A stretch of DNA of 8,009 bases, taken from contig CAZPJD010000255.1 of NCBI GenBank assembly GCA_964586775.1, positions 1 to 8,009 on the forward strand, written 5' to 3'. The notes beneath the pieces are model-generated. The model was not told where the DNA came from and searched no databases. It was given only the letters and a program-made list of their open reading frames with translations. Shown piece after piece: positions 1 through 5,992 of this stretch. Made by a program: the position numbers and the translations under genes. Each line of letters begins with the position of its first letter. The stretch's first letter is position 1. This DNA is from JADLEX01 sp964586775. Lineage in GTDB: Bacteria; Lernaellota; Lernaellaia; JACKCT01.

Positions 1-169
1 GATGATCGCGCCAGCCGTTCTTCACGCGGCCCCGCACGAGGGCGCGTGATGTCGGCGTCGCCGCGAGGGGCGATGAGCGGACACGGCTCAAGATGGTTCT
101 CCCGTGCGAATAGTGTTACCCATGTCCTGACTGCCCAGTCCGGGTCGCCATCGTCCAACCACCCGTCAA
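1..169. other. Left edge without a convincing gene
   Basis: Nothing here can be called a gene. One + frame is open from base 1 to a TGA at 178-180, and another from base 2 to a TGA at 47-49, but both are short, have no recognisable motif and lack a visible start or ribosome binding site. The tail of an upstream gene ending at 49 cannot be excluded. The stretch becomes more AT-rich towards 170, where the regulatory region of the next gene begins. Confidence 0.5.
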
Positions 170-196
170 CAATCAACTGAACAGTTCAATTGTTTG
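170..196. promoter_or_regulatory. Imperfect 27-bp dyad, candidate operator
   Basis: Two 13-nt arms (170-182 and 184-196) around the central A at 183 are inverted copies matching at 11 of 13 positions; the mismatched pairs are 173/193 and 177/189. The core TGAACAGTTCA (178-188) is a perfect 11-bp dyad, with outer CAA/TTG triplets also matching. It sits in an AT-rich island and overlaps the inferred -35 box at 190-195. That is the arrangement expected for a repressor operator or a dimeric activator site. The regulator is not in the window. Confidence 0.5.
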
Positions 197-219
197 GCGC
201 CATCGGAACGCGCTATAAT
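190..219 (+). promoter_or_regulatory. Promoter of the phosphoesterase-propeller operon
   Basis: A perfect sigma-70-type -10 box TATAAT lies at 214-219. A weak -35 candidate, TTGTTT at 190-195, is 18 bp upstream. Initiation would fall near 226, giving a short 5' leader of about 25 nt before the ATG at 251. The -10 match is strong and the -35 poor, which fits regulation through the overlapping dyad at 170-196. Confidence 0.6.
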
Positions 220-250
220 AATCATTCGAACTTTCGACGGGGGTCCCCGG

Positions 251-1978
251 ATGCGCGGTCGATTCGCGGTGGCGTGCGCGTGGGTGTTGATGCTGGCGTG
301 CGCTTGGGAGTTGATGCTGGCGAGTACGGCCGGCGCGGTCGATCCGGGCCCGACCCCGGACTACGTCCATCTGTCGTGGCAGAACGAACCATCGACCACC
401 ATGACGATCATGTGGCGCACGATGAACGGCGTCACCGACCAGGTGGTGCAATACGGCCCGACGGCGAGCTACGGCCAGAGCGCGACCGGCACGTGGGCCG
501 CGCTGCCCGAGGGCAGGGGCTACAGCCACACGGTCGAGATCACCGGACTCGCCGAAAACACCACCTATCATTACCGCGTGGGCGACGGCGGATCGAACTG
601 GTCGGGCGACAAGATCTTCAAGACGGCGTTCGGCGCCGACAACCTGTGCACCCCCTTCCGTTTCATCGCGATGGGCGACGCGCGCTCATCCACGGGGTCG
701 GGCGCGTCGATCTATTGGTCCACCGTGATGGACGCGGCGACCGACGAGAACCCCGATTTCATCCTCTTCGGCGGCGACATGATCGCCGACGGCGACGAGC
801 AGGAAGACGGCTGGGAGGACTTTTTCGACCGCGCCGAGGGCGACCTGTCGAAATTCCCCATCATGGCGGTGTGGGGAAACCACGAGCACCACGGCGTCAG
901 CGCCTTTCTCGACAACTTCGCGTTTCCCGTGAACGACGTCACCGGCACCGAGGACTGGTACGACTTTCGCGTCGGCCCGATTCACTTCTTCGCGCTGTCC
1001 ACCGAGCACGGCGCGACCGGCTATGGGCAGCAGGCCACGTGGATGGACGAAAAGCTCGGCGACACCGACGCGCCGTGGACCGTCACCTTTCAGCACCGGC
1101 CCACGTATTCCTCGGGCACCACGCACGGCTCGGAGCCCGAGTGCCAGCAGTATTTTCTGCCCGTGTACGACGCGCACGAGATCGACGTGAACATCGGCAG
1201 CCACGACCACATGTACGAACGCACCAAACCGATCCGCAACGGCACGCCGATCGCGGGCGAGGACTATTCGCTGGGCACGATGTACCTGGTGTCGGGCGGC
1301 GCGGGCGCGTTCGTGAATCCGATCCTCAACATCTTCAACAACTTCTACCTCAAGGGCATCGGCGCGACGCACTACGTGGTCTTCGACGTCGCGTATAACC
1401 ACATGCGGCTCACGGTCAAAAGCGAGTTCGGCCTGACCTACGACTCGTTCGAGTGGAGCAAGGAAGAACTCGGGTACCCCACGGCGGCGTTCACCGGTCC
1501 CGCGGGCGACATCGAGGTGGGCGAGAGCGCGAACTTCGACGCGTCGGACGCCTTCGATCCGTGCGACACGCTCGCGGATTACGACTGGGACTTCGGCGAC
1601 GGGCTCACGGGTTCTGGCGTCACGGTGGATCACGCGTGGGACGGGCCGGGCACCTACACCGTGACGCTGACCGTAACCGACAACGACGGCAACGCCGATT
1701 CGGCGCAGCTCGACGTCACCGTGTTGCCCGCGACGCCCGACGACGACACGACGGACGACGATACGACCGACGACGACACGACCGACGACGACACCGCCGA
1801 TGACGACACGGCGGACGACGATACCGTGGATGACGACGCCGACGACGACACATGGTTCCCGGACGACGACTCCGCCGCGGATGACGATGCCGCGACCGAC
1901 GACGACGCGGCGCCGGACGACGATGCGAGCGGCGAATCCGGCGGCGATGACGATGATGGCGGATGTTGCGGGTGCTAA
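251..1978 (+). CDS. Secreted purple-acid-phosphatase-like metallophosphoesterase with PKD domain and Asp/CCGC tail
   Basis: A 575-aa exported protein, probably hydrolysing phosphate esters with a two-metal centre outside the cytoplasm. The signal peptide covers residues 1-29 (likely cut AGA|VDP). An Ig-like domain typical of the purple acid phosphatase N-terminus spans about 38-135. The calcineurin-type metallophosphatase domain spans about 138-400, with metal-ligand motifs GD (D143), GGD (D176), GNHE (N210, H211), QHRP (H282) and GSHDH (H318, H320), followed by MYER. The Tyr of the purple acid phosphatase GDxxY motif is Ala179, so a true purple Fe-Tyr centre is unlikely. A PKD domain (about 409-493, WDFGDG at 446-451) leads into an Asp-cluster stalk (497 onward) and a terminal GGCCGC. 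The ATG at 251 is preferred because alternative TTG starts at 190 and 194 lie upstream of the -10 box. It is probably cotranscribed with the propeller gene. Exact substrate unknown. Confidence 0.88.
   Translation: MRGRFAVACAWVLMLACAWELMLASTAGAVDPGPTPDYVHLSWQNEPSTTMTIMWRTMNGVTDQVVQYGPTASYGQSATGTWAALPEGRGYSHTVEITGLAENTTYHYRVGDGGSNWSGDKIFKTAFGADNLCTPFRFIAMGDARSSTGSGASIYWSTVMDAATDENPDFILFGGDMIADGDEQEDGWEDFFDRAEGDLSKFPIMAVWGNHEHHGVSAFLDNFAFPVNDVTGTEDWYDFRVGPIHFFALSTEHGATGYGQQATWMDEKLGDTDAPWTVTFQHRPTYSSGTTHGSEPECQQYFLPVYDAHEIDVNIGSHDHMYERTKPIRNGTPIAGEDYSLGTMYLVSGGAGAFVNPILNIFNNFYLKGIGATHYVVFDVAYNHMRLTVKSEFGLTYDSFEWSKEELGYPTAAFTGPAGDIEVGESANFDASDAFDPCDTLADYDWDFGDGLTGSGVTVDHAWDGPGTYTVTLTVTDNDGNADSAQLDVTVLPATPDDDTTDDDTTDDDTTDDDTADDDTADDDTVDDDADDDTWFPDDDSAADDDAATDDDAAPDDDASGESGGDDDDGGCCGC
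272..319 (+). repeat. 24-bp tandem duplication inside the signal peptide
   Basis: Units 272-295 and 296-319 match at 22 of 24 bases and encode ACAWVLML then ACAWELML (residues 8-15 and 16-23). The duplication lengthens the hydrophobic core of the signal peptide. The second copy places Glu20 in the middle of that core. Two differences between the copies suggest a fairly recent in-frame duplication followed by point changes. Confidence 0.85.
1739..1957 (+). repeat. Degenerate tandem repeat encoding the Asp-cluster stalk (phosphoesterase)
   Basis: The first six units (1739-1828) are exact 15-bp periods encoding DDDTT, DDDTT, DDDTT, DDDTA, DDDTA and DDDTV. Later units vary in length and spacer (A, TWFP, SAA, AAT, AAP). 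There are 13 clusters in all, each of three Asp except the last, of four, beside the Cys motif. GAC and GAT alternate between units while the protein pattern holds, which points to selection on the protein rather than only recent DNA slippage. Confidence 0.9.
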
Positions 1979-1995
1979 TTGATGTTGCGGGTGCC
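1943..1995 (+). repeat. 3' tag module, copy 1
   Basis: This segment encodes the tail GDDDDGGCCGC, the stop codon, seven unmatched bases, and then TGCGGGTGCC at 1986-1995. The same arrangement with identical spacing occurs at 3129-3181. Copy 1 also carries a local 14-bp direct repeat, GATGTTGCGGGTGC, at 1962-1975 and 1981-1994, so the tail-coding DNA is echoed just past the stop. Confidence 0.75.
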
Positions 1996-2014
1996 GGACG
2001 GAGTCTGAACCCGC

Positions 2015-2020
2015 GAGGAG
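2015..2020 (+). promoter_or_regulatory. Ribosome binding site of the propeller gene
   Basis: GAGGAG lies seven bases before the ATG at 2028, a normal spacing. It is only one base from the in-frame GTG at 2022, so it decides the start in favour of 2028. Confidence 0.75.
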
Positions 2021-2027
2021 TGTGCGG

Positions 2028-3164
2028 ATGAATTCCAGGGTGTACAGACGGGCGGCGACTCGCTGCGCGGCGGCGACGGTGATCCTCCTCGCGCTTTGCG
2101 GAGCGGATTGGGAGCAACGATCGAACCTTCCGGCGAGCCGCTACGGCGGCGTGCTGCTTCCGGCGGGCGGCGCGCTTTACTACATGGGCGGATCCGATTC
2201 CGCGTGGTTCGACGGCATGCCCGAGGTCTGGCGCTACGACCCCGCCGCGGATTCATGGGAGACCCGGACGCCCATGGTGCTCGGAACGTTTCTCGCCGCC
2301 GGCGGCGTTGTCGGAGACGACATTTTCCTGCTCGGCGGCGCGTTCATTTCGGGCGTCACGGCCAACATCGATTTCAATGTGCGCTTGTACGACACGGTCC
2401 TGGACTCCTGGAGCGCGGACCCGGCGATGATGGACGTCATCCAACAGGGGTCGGCGTTCGTGGAATCCGGCGGCGACATCCTTCTCTTCGGCGGTTCCGA
2501 CACGGCCACGGCGATCGTCAATTCCGTTTCGGTGTTCGACACCGGCAGCATGGATCTGGCGGCGGGACCGCCGATGGGAACCACGCGCTGGATGGGCGCG
2601 GCCTGGACCGCGGACGGCAGCCACTATGTCGCCGGCGGAACCGGCGACGGTGTGGACGGCGTGTCGGGCGCGTCGGTGCTCGCGTCCGGCGACGTGGCGT
2701 TCAGCGATGCGGACATGGAGGACCTGCCGGGCAAACGCATCGGCGCGGCGTATGCCCGGGCGTGGGACGAAGTGGCCGGCGAATGGCGTTTTTACCTGTT
2801 GGGCGGCCGGGACGAAACCGGCGTCACGCACGACAGCACGTGGACCTACGCACCCGCGTCGGATGCGTGGAGCGACGACACGGCCATCCCGTCGCCCCGG
2901 TATCTCGCGTCGGCGGTCTGCCTGGACGGATATCTGTATCTTGCGGGCGGAATGAGCGGTTCGGGGATCGTCGAGGACTCGGTCTTCCGACAGGATGTCG
3001 GATCATGCTCGCCGACGGACGCCGACGACGACACAGGTGATGACGATGCGAGCGACGACGATACGGACGACGACGCGACGGACGATGACGCATCGAACAC
3101 CGACGACGACGGAGGTTCGGGCGGCGGGGGCGACGACGACGATGGCGGATGCTGCGGCTGCTAG
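2028..3164 (+). CDS. Secreted six-bladed Kelch-type propeller with Asp/CCGC tail
   Basis: A 378-aa exported protein, function unknown beyond likely binding through a beta-propeller. After a basic n-region and hydrophobic stretch, signal peptide cleavage is likely at CGA|DW. The Cys in LALCG has Leu at -1 and makes a poor lipobox. Six Kelch-like blades are marked by six Gly-Gly doublets after hydrophobic strands (YYMGG, FLLGG, LLFGG, YVAGG, YLLGG, YLAGG) and by YDP/YDT...W segments. The N-terminal DWEQRSNLP resembles the closing SWETRTPM strand and could complete the last blade, as in other propellers closed by both termini. An Asp-cluster stalk starts near residue 331 and the protein ends GGCCGC. 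It starts 49 bp after the phosphoesterase gene with no visible promoter of its own, so cotranscription is likely. The propeller may bind a glycan or protein, but no ligand can be read from the sequence. Confidence 0.83.
   Translation: MNSRVYRRAATRCAAATVILLALCGADWEQRSNLPASRYGGVLLPAGGALYYMGGSDSAWFDGMPEVWRYDPAADSWETRTPMVLGTFLAAGGVVGDDIFLLGGAFISGVTANIDFNVRLYDTVLDSWSADPAMMDVIQQGSAFVESGGDILLFGGSDTATAIVNSVSVFDTGSMDLAAGPPMGTTRWMGAAWTADGSHYVAGGTGDGVDGVSGASVLASGDVAFSDADMEDLPGKRIGAAYARAWDEVAGEWRFYLLGGRDETGVTHDSTWTYAPASDAWSDDTAIPSPRYLASAVCLDGYLYLAGGMSGSGIVEDSVFRQDVGSCSPTDADDDTGDDDASDDDTDDDATDDDASNTDDDGGSGGGGDDDDGGCCGC
3018..3143 (+). repeat. Degenerate repeat encoding the Asp-cluster stalk (propeller)
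   Basis: Seven Asp clusters, three residues each except the last (four), are separated by TG, AS, T, AT, ASNT and a Gly/Ser-rich spacer. It is shorter and less regular than the stalk of the upstream gene and contains no exact long repeat unit, so the cadence is conserved mainly at protein level. Confidence 0.85.
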
Positions 3165-3181
3165 AACGCGCTGCGGGTGCC
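3129..3181 (+). repeat. 3' tag module, copy 2
   Basis: Second copy of the module at 1943-1995. It encodes GDDDDGGCCGC, then the stop, seven unmatched bases, then TGCGGGTGCC at 3172-3181. The run GATGGCGGATG is identical between copies, as are all tail residues. A further TGCGGGTGC is found at 3202-3210. Confidence 0.75.
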
Positions 3182-3260
3182 AGAGGTGCGTGTGCTCGTG
3201 GTGCGGGTGCTGAAACGGGCGACGCGGTTTATGCAATTATGCGTTAACCGTCGGATAAAG

Positions 3261-3288
3261 TTGCAGCCCGCCGCGACAGGCGTAGAAT
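3261..3288 (+). promoter_or_regulatory. Promoter of the small secreted protein gene
   Basis: TTGCAG (3261-3266) and TAGAAT (3283-3288, five of six to TATAAT) are separated by 16 bp, giving initiation near 3295 and a leader of about 35 nt. The flank just upstream (3228-3260) is AT-rich for this genome and holds a TTATGC direct repeat at 3229-3234 and 3237-3242. No T-run terminator for the preceding operon is visible between 3165 and 3260, so some read-through is possible. Confidence 0.5.
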
Positions 3289-3316
3289 CTCGTCATTCGG
3301 CGCGGAGTTCGCGGCC

Positions 3317-3324
3317 GGGGAGGT
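3317..3324 (+). promoter_or_regulatory. Ribosome binding site of the small secreted protein gene
   Basis: GGGGAGGT lies five bases before the ATG at 3330. It fixes the start there and argues against a longer reading from 3177, which would put non-hydrophobic sequence ahead of the signal peptide. Confidence 0.75.
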
Positions 3325-3329
3325 ACGAC

Positions 3330-3638
3330 ATGAAGAAGGTTATCGGCGTGGTGGTTTTGGCGGTGTTTGTGGCCGCTTCGCTCGCGGTCGGCGCGGGCAC
3401 GATGACGGCCCTCGCCGCGAAAAGCGACGGGGTTCAGGTCGCGCGCGGATTCTCCGCGTCGCAGATGAAGCTCGACCGCACGCGCTTTGGCAGCGCGATC
3501 GACCGTTACAGCAGCCCGTCTCGCGCGGATCGCCGCATGGTCACCTCGGCCCCGCATTTCGACGTGCGTATGCTGAAGGTGGACGGGCAGCAGAAGGACA
3601 AGATGAAGGCCCGCGCGTTCAAGAACTCGACGCACTGA
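3330..3638 (+). CDS. Small secreted basic protein of unknown function
   Basis: A 102-aa protein that I do not recognise. A clear Sec signal peptide (MKK, long Val/Ala/Leu core, cleavage at ALA|AKSD after residue 29 or 30) leaves a mature chain of about 72 residues. The mature part has 16 Lys/Arg against 7 Asp and no Glu, and no Cys, so it is basic and without disulphides. It contains several Arg-Asp and Asp-Arg pairs (LDRTR, IDRY, ADRR) and no repeat or known domain. It forms its own transcription unit, with a promoter at 3261-3288 and a terminator at 3661-3696. The basic charge contrasts with the acidic stalk proteins on both sides. An electrostatic partner role is possible but speculative; a polyanion-binding envelope protein or simple lineage-specific secreted protein are alternatives. 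Confidence 0.75.
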   Translation: MKKVIGVVVLAVFVAASLAVGAGTMTALAAKSDGVQVARGFSASQMKLDRTRFGSAIDRYSSPSRADRRMVTSAPHFDVRMLKVDGQQKDKMKARAFKNSTH

Positions 3639-3660
3639 TCGGGGCCCGAGAAACCGAATG

Positions 3661-3696
3661 ACCCCGGCGGCGGAGCAAATCCGCACCGGGGTTTTT
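3661..3696 (+). terminator. Rho-independent terminator
   Basis: The outer stem ACCCCGG (3661-3667) pairs with CCGGGGT (3686-3692). The inner stem CGGA/TCCG (3671-3674 with 3680-3683) closes a GCAAA loop. A run of five T (3692-3696) follows. It lies 22 bp after the stop codon of the small secreted protein gene. Confidence 0.85.
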
Positions 3697-3793
3697 CGTT
3701 CGGTTCACCTTGCACGCGCTTGCGCAAAAGGCATCAACCCGCCTCGGCGAATGACGAGTGACCGGCGTTCGCATTCACGCGGCATTCGTCGCA

Positions 3794-3822
3794 TTGTGAC
3801 CGCCCGACCGTTTTGTTAGGCT
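3794..3822 (+). promoter_or_regulatory. Candidate promoter placing the sulfatase-like start at or near +1
   Basis: TTGTGA (3794-3799) and TAGGCT (3817-3822) are 17 bp apart. The ATG at 3831 is only eight bases past the -10 box, where transcription would be expected to begin. No Shine-Dalgarno sequence precedes the ATG. The -10 match is moderate (three of six), so this is tentative. Confidence 0.4.
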
Positions 3823-3830
3823 CGCGCGCC

Positions 3831-5780
3831 ATGCCCCCGTCAAGCAGTCCGCCGGTCGCCGGCGTGTCCGTTTCGCGCGCGTCGCTCGGTCGATTCGCGC
3901 GCACGATGTTCCTCGTCTGGGCGCCGATCACGGCGATCGGGTGGTTTGCGGGCATCGCCGAGATCGCATCGCGCGGCCTCGTCGACCGCGGATTGCCTCA
4001 CGCTGCCCGATTCGCGCTGGTGCGCGCGCTCGGCCCCGCCCTCGCGACGGGATTCGCGGTGGGCCTGTGGTGCGGCGTGCTCGGCGCGGTGCTGCTCGCG
4101 GTCTGTCGCAATGCGACGCGCGAACGGCGGACCACCGGCCTGCTGACGCTTTTCGGCGGGCTAATCGCCCTGGTCGCGATCTCGCGCCGATTCCCCGAGT
4201 GGAAGGCGCTCGCCGACAGCGCCGCCTACACCGGCGAGGCCGTCAGCGTCTGGTTCGGCATCGTGCTGCTCGGCGTTGCCAATTTCATCCAGGCCACGCT
4301 GCCGGTCCGACTTCAGACGATCAGCGTCGTGGGTTTCGGGGCGGTGCTCGCCGCGTTCCCCCTCGCCCTGCTCGAGGCGCGAATCTTTCGACGATCCCCG
4401 CCCGAATCGCCCCCGCGCCCCAGACCGGTGCTCGCCGGGATCGCCGCGGCGTTCGTCGGCGTCACCATCGCCGCGATTCCCGCCGTGTCGCCGCCGCGCG
4501 CCCAGGCGCCGCTTCCGCCGATCATCCTGATCTCGATCGACACCGTGCGTCGCGATCATATGTCGGTGTACGGATACGAGCGGCCGACGACGCCGAACCT
4601 CGAGGACCTCGCGCGCGAAGGCGCCCTCGCGCAGCAGTTCATCGCCGTCTCGCCGTGGACCCTGCCGACGCACGCCACGATTCTCACCGGTTTGCCCCCC
4701 GCGATGCACGGCCTCACCGCGCACAACGCGAAACTGGTTCGCCGAACGCCGCTCGTCGCCGAAACACTCAAGGACCGGGGATATCGAACCGGCGCGGTGG
4801 TGACCTCCACGCTGCTCTCACCGACCTACGGGTTCGCGGCGGGATTCGACAAGTACGAAATCAACATCTCGATCGACGGCCAGCAGGCCGCGGACCGCGT
4901 GCGCCGCTGGCTTGTCGCCGACGCGAAAACGCCGAACTTTTTGTTTTTGCACCTGTTCGACGCGCACTATCCCTACACACCGCCGCCGCCGTTCCTGGGC
5001 CGCTTCGGGCCGGTGGACGAATACATGCAGCAAAAGCAGGCGGGGAATTTTTTCGATTTCGCGCGCTGGGTCGAGACGCGGCGCGAGACGCGGATGCCCA
5101 CCGTCGTGAGCCGATACGACGAGGGGATCCTTTACGTCGATCACGTGCTCGGCCTGTTTTTTACGGAACTCAAGAAATACAAGGTCTACGATCGCGCGTG
5201 GATCTTCGTCGTCGCGGACCACGGCGAGGAGTTCTTCGATCACGGCGGGATGGGGCACTCGGTGACGCTCTACGAGGAGCTCGTGCGCGTGCCCTTCATC
5301 GTCAAGGCGCCGGGCGGCGCGTGCGGCGGATCGACGATCGCGTCGGGGCAGATCGAGCAGGCCGACCTCGCGGCGATGCTGCTCGACGCGGCGACGACCG
5401 ACCCCGCGTCCCTCGCGTGCGACGAGACCACCGGCGCGCCGGCCCTCGTCGCGCGGCACGCGACGGCGTCGCCGGTGATCTCCGAAACGCGCACCTTTGG
5501 GCCGCTGCGTTTCGGCGCGCGCACCCCCGCGCGCAAGATGCTGTCGCCGGCGAAGTACCGGAAGGTCCACATGGAAGCCGAGCACGGCTACCAGCTCTTC
5601 GATCTGGCGAACGACCCCGGCGAAACGGCGGACGTTTACGCGCCCGGCGCGGCGCCCGAGCTCGAACGCGCGCTCGAATCGGCGTTTCGGTCGGAGGTCG
5701 ACGACGCGACGCCGGCGAAGAAGCAGCGGCTCGATCCGCAGACGATCGAGGTGCTCAAGAGCCTCGGCTACATTCAGTAG
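3831..5780 (+). CDS. Membrane-anchored sulfatase-like enzyme, alkaline phosphatase superfamily, Thr at nucleophile position
   Basis: A 649-aa protein with an N-terminal membrane domain and a C-terminal sulfatase-fold domain. Hydrophobic segments lie near 26-43, 67-92, 102-118, 137-157, 162-182 and 200-219. The catalytic domain begins PPIILISIDTVRRDH (D237 is the expected metal ligand), continues WTLPTH (276-281), and has ADHGEE (D463, H464) and GGMGHS (H476). It ends with the family-typical LFDLANDPGE and LKSLGY. Formylglycine sulfatases have C/S-x-P-x-R where this protein has T277-L-P-T-H, so Cys/Ser maturation is impossible. Thr is the nucleophile in related phosphotransferases of the superfamily (LtaS, EptA-like), so a phosphoryl or phospho-alcohol transfer or hydrolysis role is as likely as sulfate release. 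Six segments with a positive-inside reading would leave the domain cytoplasmic, against expectation; one segment may not span. Substrate unknown. Confidence 0.87.
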   Translation: MPPSSSPPVAGVSVSRASLGRFARTMFLVWAPITAIGWFAGIAEIASRGLVDRGLPHAARFALVRALGPALATGFAVGLWCGVLGAVLLAVCRNATRERRTTGLLTLFGGLIALVAISRRFPEWKALADSAAYTGEAVSVWFGIVLLGVANFIQATLPVRLQTISVVGFGAVLAAFPLALLEARIFRRSPPESPPRPRPVLAGIAAAFVGVTIAAIPAVSPPRAQAPLPPIILISIDTVRRDHMSVYGYERPTTPNLEDLAREGALAQQFIAVSPWTLPTHATILTGLPPAMHGLTAHNAKLVRRTPLVAETLKDRGYRTGAVVTSTLLSPTYGFAAGFDKYEINISIDGQQAADRVRRWLVADAKTPNFLFLHLFDAHYPYTPPPPFLGRFGPVDEYMQQKQAGNFFDFARWVETRRETRMPTVVSRYDEGILYVDHVLGLFFTELKKYKVYDRAWIFVVADHGEEFFDHGGMGHSVTLYEELVRVPFIVKAPGGACGGSTIASGQIEQADLAAMLLDAATTDPASLACDETTGAPALVARHATASPVISETRTFGPLRFGARTPARKMLSPAKYRKVHMEAEHGYQLFDLANDPGETADVYAPGAAPELERALESAFRSEVDDATPAKKQRLDPQTIEVLKSLGYIQ

Positions 5781-5878
5781 TCTGGGAACCCCGCTCCCGC
5801 GGTTCGATCCGCCTCGCCGATTTTCCGGCGAAATCGCCATCATCGAAAGATCCGCGTGCGTTCACCGTCGTTTCTTTC

Positions 5879-5909
5879 TTGACATTTGGAATCGAGGGGC
5901 GGATATATG
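5879..5909 (+). promoter_or_regulatory. Candidate promoter of the lipoprotein gene
   Basis: A perfect TTGACA is at 5879-5884. The best -10 is within GATATATG, either TATATG (5904-5909, spacer 19) or GATATA (5902-5907, spacer 17). Initiation near 5916 would give a leader of about 200 nt before the ATG at 6116, unusually long next to the other genes here. The -35 is strong; the -10 assignment is uncertain. Confidence 0.5.
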
Positions 5910-5976
5910 GGTCTATTGATTGACGTGCCATCCGCCATATTCCTGGGGCTACCGACAATTCGTTGAACCGTACGCC

Positions 5977-5985
5977 AAGGAGGTG
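5977..5985 (+). promoter_or_regulatory. Near-perfect Shine-Dalgarno in the leader
   Basis: AAGGAGGTG is the strongest ribosome binding sequence in the window. It is seven bases before a GTG at 5993, which opens only a nine-codon frame, and about 130 bases before the lipoprotein ATG. Such a site without a large gene suggests a leader peptide or a structural RNA function. Confidence 0.5.
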
Positions 5986-5992
5986 CGGCCAC

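Noticed and set aside
190..250. Upstream TTG starts (190 and 194) for the first gene
   Set aside because: They lie upstream of the TATAAT box at 214-219 and add charged residues before a good signal peptide starting at 251.
686..1633. 315-codon - strand frame within the phosphoesterase gene
   Set aside because: Shadow frame; composition is typical of antisense GC-rich coding DNA and the + frame has intact catalytic motifs.
1739..1957. Asp-coding tandem units considered as a CRISPR array or minisatellite with non-coding role
   Set aside because: Units are in-frame multiples of three, have no spacers, and vary by synonymous GAC/GAT changes, so they are coding repeats.
2103..2113. LALCG in the propeller protein as a lipobox
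   Set aside because: Leu at the -1 position does not fit the Gly/Ala/Ser requirement, and CGA|DW is a good type I cleavage site. Not fully excluded.
3177..3329. Longer N-terminal extension of the small secreted protein from 3177
   Set aside because: It would bury the MKK signal peptide behind about 51 residues and cross the promoter; the ribosome site at 3317-3324 points to 3330.
5786..5805. Hairpin after the sulfatase-like gene as its terminator
   Set aside because: GAACC/GGTTC with a mismatched inner stem is weak and has no T run behind it.
4818..5843. 341-codon - strand frame within the sulfatase-like gene
   Set aside because: Arg/Val-rich shadow without domain or ribosome binding site.
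3941..5923. 660-codon + frame overlapping the sulfatase-like gene
   Set aside because: Arg-rich shadow in another frame with no motif. The 3831-5780 frame carries all superfamily motifs.
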